NCBI GenBank assembly: GCA_018613035.1
Contig: JAGGRA010000011.1
Span: 1-64,000, forward strand
DNA from: Pseudomonas sp. ISL-84
GTDB taxonomy: Bacteria; Bacillota; Bacilli; Bacillales; Cytobacillaceae
DNA length: 64,000 bases
Direction of reading: 5' to 3'
Positions 58,124-64,000 of the stretch are shown here, one piece after another. Under the pieces are notes generated by a model. The model saw nothing but the letters and a program-made list of their open reading frames with translations. It made no database searches and was not told the origin of the DNA. Positions within the stretch are counted from its first letter, which is position 1, and each line of letters starts with the position of its first letter. The translations under genes and the position numbers were made by a program.

Positions 58124-60255
58124 CGTGAATCGCCTTTCTCATGCTTTTTCAAAGAAATCAGGAAGGTTGTCCCTTCACCCATCTCACTTTCAACTTCGAT
58201 ATGGCCATTATGGGATGAGATGATATCATGGGTAATCCATAATCCCAGTCCGGTGCCTTCTTGTTTGGTCGAAAAAAACGGATTAAAGATGCGCTTGATC
58301 TTTTGCTGGGGAATTCCGATCCCATCATCCTTCATTTCTATTTCAATCGTACCATGATTCGTTTCTCTCATCGCGACGGAAACCTGCCCATGCTGGGAGA
58401 CCGCTTCTATACTATTAATAAAAATATTGATGAAAGCTTGAATCATCTGATTTCTGTCGCCTTTAACGAAATACGCTTCCCCTTCAGCTTCCATGGTGGC
58501 ATTGATTTGCTTTTTCCTGAACTGATGGGATAAAAGCTGTAGCGTTTCAGCGGCTAATGTTTTGATGTTAAATACGGATTCATCCTTCTTATTTTCACGG
58601 CTAAATTGCAGAAATCTCCTAACAAGGAGGTCCAGACGCTGAATTTCGTCCTGGATATCTTTCGCTGCTTCAGAGATAATCTCAACGGAAGCATCCCCAT
58701 CCTCTGCTGAAACAGCCAGATCCTTTATTTCGCTCGCGATTAAATCACTGGCTAGCTGGACTGTTCCGAGCGGATTTTTCACTTCGTGGGCAAGCCCGGC
58801 CGTCATTTGGCCGATAGCAACGAGCTGCTCTGAGCGCTGAATATGCTTTTCAAGCTGCCTGATTTTTGTCACATCCCAAAAGGTTGTGAGCACACCAATC
58901 ACTTCATGTTTTTCATCCAGTAAAGGCGAGCTTGACTGCTTGATAATCTTTTTGCCAAATTCATTTTCAAACGTAAAATCATCTTCAAGACCATCGAATT
59001 TTTTGGAAACATGCTTGCACTGTTCAAAATGATCTCTGAAAAACTGCGGCAGGACCGAGATTGATTTTCCGGTTAAATCTTTATTGGTGACGTTAAGCAG
59101 GTCTTTTGCCGTTGTATTCATGGAGGTAATGAACCCTTCAGGATTAATGGCAATGACACCAAAAGGAAACGACTCCAATATCAGCTGCAAATGGCGCTCG
59201 TGGGATTTCAGACTTTCCGCCATATATTTCATCGTACTGGACAATGTCTTAATTTCATCTTCTTTCTCCAAAACTGGCGCAAACCACTCTCCGCCCCGGG
59301 CATAGCTGGCCGCCTCATTTGTCAGAGTTTTAATCGGCTTTATGATCCAGCGTATACCAAAAACAAGCAGTGTCAGCGCCGCTAAGAAAATCAGGATGAA
59401 TCCCTGCAATAATATATTTTTCAAAGAAGAAATAACGGCATCTGCCTCTTCCAGCGGAATGGAAGTAGCTGTGTAAAAAGGCAGGCGGTCTATGGGATTA
59501 TAGGCCACTAAAGATTCTTCACCCCAAAGCTCTCCCCTGTACACCCCTGTCCGGTCCAAAACGGCTTCCCGCGAAAACGAATAGTCCTCAAGGAGACTGC
59601 CCGATTTGCTGAAATCATTCGTATCAAACAAGACCTTCCCATCCTGGCTAAAAAGAAAACTATGGCCAGAATCACCAATTACATTTTGTGTAAAATACTT
59701 TTGCAGGTAAACAAGGCTGACGTACGCAATCAATCCTCCTTTCACTTCTCCAGCTTCATCTGATTGAAAAGGAACAAGAATTAATAAAGTTGGCTCTCCG
59801 TTCATTTCTTCCATTGAATCCGCTACAAATGAGCTGCGCCGCCATGTAAGCTCCTCATATAAATCTTCCTCGGCAGCGCTAAGCTTGGCATCCGCTTCCT
59901 GGAAAGGAGCATTATATTCAATTCTTCCGCTCTCATTAATCATGTGGATTCTTTTAAAAAAGGGGTCGTTCACCGCCAATTTGGTCAGAAACTCTTCCAA
60001 GGTCCCTTCTTCTCCATATTGCCGTTCATTATCAGCGATATTCTCCAGCAGCTGGATTTTAAAATTAAATAAATTACTTGTCTTGTCTGACATGACTTTC
60101 GTAACCTGTATAGCCTGAGTCTCTGTCTGTTCTTTAATAATGTCTCTTGAAGAAGTAACGGCAAAAATAAAGATGATCAGGATAGGAATAAAAATAATGA
60201 CTGTCGTTAAATATAGGAATCTCTTGGTTAGTCGTGATGGAAAAAGCCGTTTCAT
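58120..60255 (-). CDS. membrane sensor histidine kinase (NtrB/DctB-like)
   Basis: A 711-residue kinase; the ATG at 60255 has AAAGGGG 6 nt upstream. Topology: TM1 about 11-34, a large extracellular double-Cache-type sensor (about 38-275), TM2 about 281-303, then HAMP (about 304-355), PAS (about 365-480), HisKA with the phospho-His in GLAHEVKNPLG (about 505) and HATPase with NIFINSIEA, DDGIGIP and GTGLGLWITH (about 590-705). Cache sensors of this type detect amino acids, carboxylates or quaternary amines directly in the medium. It is cotranscribed with the NtrC-type regulator and downstream of the OpuC-like operon, which suggests that it senses the transported compound. Confidence 0.93.
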   Translation of the reverse strand: MKRLFPSRLTKRFLYLTTVIIFIPILIIFIFAVTSSRDIIKEQTETQAIQVTKVMSDKTSNLFNFKIQLLENIADNERQYGEEGTLEEFLTKLAVNDPFFKRIHMINESGRIEYNAPFQEADAKLSAAEEDLYEELTWRRSSFVADSMEEMNGEPTLLILVPFQSDEAGEVKGGLIAYVSLVYLQKYFTQNVIGDSGHSFLFSQDGKVLFDTNDFSKSGSLLEDYSFSREAVLDRTGVYRGELWGEESLVAYNPIDRLPFYTATSIPLEEADAVISSLKNILLQGFILIFLAALTLLVFGIRWIIKPIKTLTNEAASYARGGEWFAPVLEKEDEIKTLSSTMKYMAESLKSHERHLQLILESFPFGVIAINPEGFITSMNTTAKDLLNVTNKDLTGKSISVLPQFFRDHFEQCKHVSKKFDGLEDDFTFENEFGKKIIKQSSSPLLDEKHEVIGVLTTFWDVTKIRQLEKHIQRSEQLVAIGQMTAGLAHEVKNPLGTVQLASDLIASEIKDLAVSAEDGDASVEIISEAAKDIQDEIQRLDLLVRRFLQFSRENKKDESVFNIKTLAAETLQLLSHQFRKKQINATMEAEGEAYFVKGDRNQMIQAFINIFINSIEAVSQHGQVSVAMRETNHGTIEIEMKDDGIGIPQQKIKRIFNPFFSTKQEGTGLGLWITHDIISSHNGHIEVESEMGEGTTFLISLKKHEKGDSR

Positions 60256-60360
60256 CGATTTCCCCTTTCTAAAAGGAAGGAATTTTCTATTACCTTTATA
60301 CCATACACCTTGGCTCATGGGGGGCCATCCAATATAAAGGAAGAACTTAGTAGCATCTAT

Positions 60361-60391
60361 TAAAAAGGAGGAAACCTTTTCAGTTTCCTCC
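60361..60391 (-). terminator. terminator of the OpuC-like operon
   Basis: GGAGGAAAC/GTTTCCTCC stem with a 7-nt loop, followed by TTTTTA on the minus strand, 9 nt past the binding-protein stop. The kinase/regulator pair must therefore have its own promoter or depend on read-through. Confidence 0.88.
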
Positions 60392-60399
60392 CTGCTGTC

Positions 60400-61320
60400 T
60401 TATTCTTCAATTAAGCCATTCTCAGTAAGCCATGCTCTCGCAACTTCTGTTTCGCTTTTTTCCTCAATATCAACTTGATAGTTTAAGTCTGTCATTGTTT
60501 CAGTGTCCAGTTTTTCCGCTAATGGCTTCAGCAGCTCTTCCAATTCAGGATATTTTTCAAACGTTTCCTCATGAATGGTGATTGCAGCATTATAGGCAGG
60601 GAAAAATTGCTTGTCATCCTCAAGGTTTACGAGCTTAAACGCTTTGATGCGGCTGTCAGTAGCAAAGCCTGTTGCCACATCCACCTGCCCATCCCTTAGT
60701 GCCTGATAGAAAAGACCAACGTCCATCTTCTTCAGATTGGAAGAACCAAATTTAAATCCATATGCCTTTTCCACGCCTTTAACTCCATCCGGTCTAGTCG
60801 CGAATTCAGCATCTGTACCTAGTGATAAATTCTTGCCAGCATTTAAATAATCGGCCAAATCACTGATCGACTGAATTCCAAGCTCACTTGCTTTGCCTTC
60901 CTTCATCATTAGCGTGTACGTGTTATTGACTGAAGATGGGTCAAGCCACACAATCCCGTTTTCCTTGTCAACTTCTTTTACCTTTTCATAGGCTTTCACT
61001 GAATCTGAAATCGGATCAAGCTTGTTATAGGTTACAAGACTAGTTCCAGTATATTCCCAATAAAGGTCTACCTGTTTATTTTCCAAAGCCTGGCGGACAA
61101 CCTGGCTAGCCATATTGCTTTTCTCTTCGATTTCGTAACCATTTTCCTTTAAGTAAATTGCAAGGATTTTAGAAAGAACAAATTGTTCCGTGAAGTTTTT
61201 TGCTCCTACAACAAGCTTTTTGTCAGTAGCAGAAGCAGATGAATCTGATTCGCTGCTGCATGCGGCTAGCAGCGACAGCAATAACGTTACGATTACGGCA
61301 AATGATAATATCTTTTTCAT
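60400..61320 (-). CDS. opuCC: osmoprotectant-type ABC transporter substrate-binding lipoprotein
   Basis: A 306-residue glycine-betaine/choline-type binding protein (OpuAC family). The lipobox LLAACSS gives lipidation at Cys21. The mature part shows the family pattern GAKNFTEQFVLSKILA near the N-terminus, WEYTGTSLVTYN, and LGTDAEFATRPDGVKG and YGFKFGSSNLKKMDVGLFYQA in two pieces around the hinge. It captures the ligand outside the membrane for the two permeases. It is the last gene of the operon, 24 nt after the second permease. The ligand could be betaine, choline, carnitine or another quaternary amine; the sequence does not decide. Confidence 0.88.
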   Translation of the reverse strand: MKKILSFAVIVTLLLSLLAACSSESDSSASATDKKLVVGAKNFTEQFVLSKILAIYLKENGYEIEEKSNMASQVVRQALENKQVDLYWEYTGTSLVTYNKLDPISDSVKAYEKVKEVDKENGIVWLDPSSVNNTYTLMMKEGKASELGIQSISDLADYLNAGKNLSLGTDAEFATRPDGVKGVEKAYGFKFGSSNLKKMDVGLFYQALRDGQVDVATGFATDSRIKAFKLVNLEDDKQFFPAYNAAITIHEETFEKYPELEELLKPLAEKLDTETMTDLNYQVDIEEKSETEVARAWLTENGLIEE

Positions 61321-61344
61321 TTTGGTTATCCCCCTAATGTATTC

Positions 61345-62088
61345 TTAATCTGAGACTGTTACGGATTGCCTCAATCCTTTGGAAACAATCAGTTTCTCAG
61401 CTACTCTTATCAGCTGATCGGCAAAAAGAGCAAGCAGTGTAACCGGGATGGCACCGGATAACAGATAAGAGTTGTCCCTCATCATGATTCCAGTGAAAAT
61501 CCAGTCACCCAATCCGCCGCCTCCTACTAAATAAGCTAAAGCAGCCGTTCCGATATTAATAACAACCGCTGTTCGGATGCCTGCCATAATAGGATAAGCA
61601 GCGTTTGGCAATTCAATTTTTAAAAGTATTTGTGCTGGTGTATAGCCAATTCCTTTCGCAGCATCCAGCAGATCGGGATCAATCGACTTAATCCCAGCCA
61701 CCGTATTTCTTAAGATTGGCAATAAAGAATAGAGAAACAGCGCAAAAACTGCAGGCTTAAAGCCAATTCCCATCCAGGTCATCGCCAGTGCCAGAATAGC
61801 CAGGCTGGGGATGGTCTGTCCGAGGTTTGCTGTATTCATAAATAGCCATTGAAGCTTTTGAAATTTCGGTCTTGTGACCAATATGCCCATCGGAATCGCC
61901 AGCACAATGGCCAGGAATGAAGACAAAGCCACCATATTGATATGCTGTTTTAATAGAAAAATAAATCCCTCTGAATCATCTAAGATAAGCTGGTAATAAC
62001 CTGATTTAAAGGACCAGGCAAAAAAGCTCATAACCATCGTAAAGAGAGCGAGCTTGATGATAAAAGAAACTAAGCGTTTATTGTTCAT
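61345..62088 (-). CDS. opuCD: osmoprotectant-type ABC transporter permease
   Basis: A 247-residue permease with six or so helices and the binding-protein-dependent transport signature region (about 130-200: GIKSIDPDLLDAAKGIGYT, GIRTAVVINIGTAALAYLVG). It is longer at the N-terminus than its partner at 63154 because of an extra helix (about 10-30). It forms the channel with that partner and is energised by the ATPase encoded just upstream (12-nt gap). Assignment as the CD-type subunit follows gene order before the binding protein. Confidence 0.87.
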   Translation of the reverse strand: MNNKRLVSFIIKLALFTMVMSFFAWSFKSGYYQLILDDSEGFIFLLKQHINMVALSSFLAIVLAIPMGILVTRPKFQKLQWLFMNTANLGQTIPSLAILALAMTWMGIGFKPAVFALFLYSLLPILRNTVAGIKSIDPDLLDAAKGIGYTPAQILLKIELPNAAYPIMAGIRTAVVINIGTAALAYLVGGGGLGDWIFTGIMMRDNSYLLSGAIPVTLLALFADQLIRVAEKLIVSKGLRQSVTVSD

Positions 62089-62100
62089 GCTATCTCTCCC

Positions 62101-63066
62101 CTATTTAATATGGTGATGCAAGTATGCCTCTACATCATCAATCTGCATCGCTCCGACCAGCTTGTCGTTTGCCTGCACAACCAATTGATCGGCTTCCTGA
62201 TTCAGGAGAATGGATAAGGCATCCCGCAAATTCGTTTCGACCGTAATCGTCTTTTTATTATGCTTCTGCAGTCCGTCCACTTTTCTCAGCATCCGCTCTG
62301 AAACCAAATCCTTAACGGTATGAAGACTTAAGCTTTTAAGCGCTCGATCCTGTCCGACAAATTCACGGACAAATTCATTCTTCGGACGCGCTAACAGCTC
62401 GCTTGGAGAATCATACTGCATCAGCTGTCCACCCTTGAAAATGGCAATGCCATCGCCCATTTTAATCGCTTCATCAATATCATGGCTGACAAACAGAATC
62501 GTCTTTTTCACTTCCTGCTGAATTTGCAAAAATTCATTTTGAATGCGGGAGCGAATCACCGGATCCAAGGCTCCAAATGGTTCGTCCATTAACATGACAG
62601 GCGGGTCTGCGGCCATGGCACGGGCAATCCCCACCCTTTGCTGCTGCCCTCCTGAGAGCTCGTGCGGGTATCTCTTGCGGTACTCATCAGGATTTAAGCC
62701 TACAAGGTCCATTAAATAGTTGTACCGATCCGCTTTTTTCTTGCGGTCCCAGCCTAACAAATTCGGGACTGCCATCACATTGTCTTCAATCGTCATATTG
62801 GGAAACAGGCCATTATGCTGGATAACATAGCCGACATTCCGTCTAAGCTCAATTTGATTCAGGGAATTAACATCTGTTCCATTTACAAAAATCTTCCCCT
62901 CTGTAATGGACTCCAGCCTGTTTACCATTCGTAATGTCGTCGTTTTTCCACAGCCGGATGGCCCAAGAAAGACGACAATATTCCCTTCAGGAACATCAAA
63001 GCTTACATTATCAACGGCTTTCACCTTTTCGCCATACACTTTAGTGACTCCATCAAATTTAATCAT
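62101..63066 (-). CDS. opuCA: osmoprotectant-type ABC transporter ATPase with CBS region
   Basis: A 321-residue ATPase: Walker A GPSGCGKTT (about 33-41), Q-loop in VIQHNGLFPNMT, signature LSGGQQQR (about 138-145), Walker B VMLMDEPFGALD, and switch His in VSHDIDEA. The C-terminus (about 250-321) is a short CBS-type region (NLRDALSILLNQEADQLVVQ). OpuCA proteins usually carry two CBS modules and about 380 residues; this one is shorter and may have only one complete module. CBS domains in this family couple transport to ionic strength or c-di-AMP. GAGGTGAG precedes the ATG. Confidence 0.9.
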   Translation of the reverse strand: MIKFDGVTKVYGEKVKAVDNVSFDVPEGNIVVFLGPSGCGKTTTLRMVNRLESITEGKIFVNGTDVNSLNQIELRRNVGYVIQHNGLFPNMTIEDNVMAVPNLLGWDRKKKADRYNYLMDLVGLNPDEYRKRYPHELSGGQQQRVGIARAMAADPPVMLMDEPFGALDPVIRSRIQNEFLQIQQEVKKTILFVSHDIDEAIKMGDGIAIFKGGQLMQYDSPSELLARPKNEFVREFVGQDRALKSLSLHTVKDLVSERMLRKVDGLQKHNKKTITVETNLRDALSILLNQEADQLVVQANDKLVGAMQIDDVEAYLHHHIK

Positions 63067-63094
63067 GCTCTCACCTCATCTTACTTGTAATATG

Positions 63095-63147
63095 TGTTCA
63101 AAAAGGAGGAGAAAACCTCGAAGCTATTTTTCAAGCCTTTTGAACAG
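63095..63147. repeat. inverted repeat inside the OpuC-like operon
   Basis: TGTTCAAAAGG and CCTTTTTGAACA (one bulged T) are separated by about 30 nt in the 87-nt gap between the first permease and the ATPase. It may be a processing or partial-termination stem adjusting subunit ratios. Confidence 0.5.
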
Positions 63148-63153
63148 CATTTT

Positions 63154-63807
63154 TTATTGTTGAAACCCTTTTGGCGTCATCCGTTTCTGGAGAACCCCCA
63201 GCAAGCCATCCGTCACAATGGCGAGGATGGAAATCGCGATAGCACCTGCCAATACCATTGTTGTATTAGATCTGGAAATCCCCTGATTGATCAAGACACC
63301 AAGGCCGCCAGCTCCAATAAACGCTGCAATGGCGCCGATTCCGATATTCATGACCACAGCCTGCCTAACACCTGCCATAATAATGGGAAGGGCATTGGGA
63401 ATCTCAACCCGCAGAAGGCGCTGCATCGTGCTCATTCCCAGTCCAATGGCGGCATCACGAATATTGGGATCGACGTTATTGATGGCTACATATGTATTAC
63501 GGATAATCGGCAATTGCGAATACAAAATAAGGGCGATGACTGCCGGCACAAATCCTATCCCCTGATTAATAATGGATAAAATCGGAATCATAATCCCAAA
63601 AAGGGCAATACTCGGAACGGTCATAATAACATTAGCTACCTGCAAGACCGTCTCGGCCAGCTCCTCATTCGTCGTCAGATAAATGCCAAGCGGCAGGCCA
63701 ATGGCGATTGCGATAAAGACGGAAAGCCCAACAAGCTGAAGATGCTCTGCACTATAAGCCCATATCGAAGACTGATTCTCTATAAAATAGTTCATTAAAT
63801 CATTCAT
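63154..63807 (-). CDS. opuCB: osmoprotectant-type ABC transporter permease
   Basis: A 217-residue permease with five or six helices and the transport signature (about 100-175: NVDPNIRDAAIGLGMS, GVRQAVVMNIGIGAIAAFIG). The ATG at 63807 is chosen because GAGGGGGTG lies 7 nt upstream. It is the first gene of the operon, about 45 nt downstream of the sigma-54 promoter at 63853, and pairs with the permease at 61345. In known opuC operons the ATPase gene comes first; here a permease leads, which is the YehW/OpuB-like variation in order. Confidence 0.88.
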   Translation of the reverse strand: MNDLMNYFIENQSSIWAYSAEHLQLVGLSVFIAIAIGLPLGIYLTTNEELAETVLQVANVIMTVPSIALFGIMIPILSIINQGIGFVPAVIALILYSQLPIIRNTYVAINNVDPNIRDAAIGLGMSTMQRLLRVEIPNALPIIMAGVRQAVVMNIGIGAIAAFIGAGGLGVLINQGISRSNTTMVLAGAIAISILAIVTDGLLGVLQKRMTPKGFQQ

Positions 63808-63852
63808 TACTCTACACCCCCTCAAGCTTCACGATCGTACATTTTTTATAGA

Positions 63853-63869
63853 TGCAAGTCCCGTGCCAA
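63853..63869 (-). promoter_or_regulatory. sigma-54 (-24/-12) promoter of the OpuC-like operon
   Basis: TTGGCACGGGACTTGCA on the minus strand, complete match to TGGCACG-N4-TTGCA and nearly identical to the promoters at 29206 and 33824. Confidence 0.9.
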
Positions 63870-63884
63870 CTTTTTAAATGCACT

Positions 63885-63930
63885 AAAAAAAGCGCCCAAC
63901 CCTGAAATTGTAAAGGGTTTAGACGCTTTT
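63885..63930. terminator. bidirectional terminator upstream of the OpuC-like promoter
   Basis: AAGCG-CCCAACCCT pairs with AGGGTTTAG-ACGCTT, with T tracts on both sides (TTTTTTT on the minus strand). It isolates the sigma-54 promoter from a gene beyond the right edge. Confidence 0.75.
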
Positions 63931-63958
63931 AAATAAAAATGGCTGAATGTAGAAAGTC

Positions 63959-63971
63959 TTGCTTAACGCAA
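63959..63971. promoter_or_regulatory. candidate activator site upstream of the OpuC-like promoter
   Basis: The palindrome TTGC-TTAAC-GCAA lies about 95 bp upstream of the -24/-12 element. It shares the TTGC...GCAA ends with the site at 29343, though the spacing differs by one base. Confidence 0.3.
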
Positions 63972-64000
63972 AGAATTTTTACAAATTTGTTAAAATATTT

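Overview
The window looks like chromosome from a low-to-moderate G+C, endospore-former-type member of the Bacillaceae. Supporting signs are strong AGGAGG-type ribosome binding sites with frequent TTG/GTG starts, S-layer-homology (SLH) surface proteins, a YocH-like LysM/3D protein, an OpuC-type osmoprotectant transporter, and the palindromic intergenic repeats familiar from Bacillus genomes. No rRNA, tRNA, CRISPR array or prophage was seen.

The left part (1-21 kb) is a cell-surface and secretome region. It holds an SLH-anchored GDSL hydrolase, an SLH-anchored ComEC-like metallo-beta-lactamase with a DUF3006 partner, and two copper-amine-oxidase-N-domain proteins. It also has a 1498-residue secreted protein carrying two nuclease domains, a LysM/3D protein, an SLH protein, and an SLT/SH3/SLH lysozyme-like protein. 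A c-di-GMP-I riboswitch with its own promoter and terminator precedes an 81-codon orphan gene. An apparently intact IS21-family element (14410-16925, TTAAA target duplication) and a pair of similar structured elements lie in the gene-poor stretch at 13-14.4 kb.

The middle and right parts (21-64 kb) are almost entirely minus-strand catabolic operons. Several hold a transporter of the GntP, YfcC or SSS type beside dehydrogenases: (a) zinc ADH, ALDH, hypothetical gene, 31-residue symporter accessory peptide, SSS symporter, lipoprotein, secreted MBL hydrolase; (b) iron ADH, GntP permease, MmsA-like dehydrogenase; (c) hydroxyacyl-CoA-dehydrogenase-like protein, SDR, HisD-like dehydrogenase, LacI regulator, GntP permease; (d) regulator, enolase-superfamily epimerase, YfcC permease; (e) ALDH, GarR-like reductase and two membrane proteins, followed by a carbamoylase-type M20 hydrolase. 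A PucR-type regulator is divergent from an NhaC antiporter. The right end carries a two-component system of the NtrC class and a four-gene OpuC-like ABC transporter.

The regulatory theme is sigma-54. Three near-identical -24/-12 promoters (TTGGCACG-N5-TTGCA) precede operon (a), operon (b) and the OpuC-like operon. Two sigma-54 activators (33938-35746 and 56732-58123) are in the window. Operon (c) instead shows a sigma-A promoter with a cre-like site in the spacer and a LacI-type palindrome at the -10.

The most unusual single item is a redoxin gene (42415-43179) with one in-frame TGA exactly at its thioredoxin-type active site and a possible SECIS-like hairpin downstream. It is either a selenoprotein candidate or a freshly broken gene.
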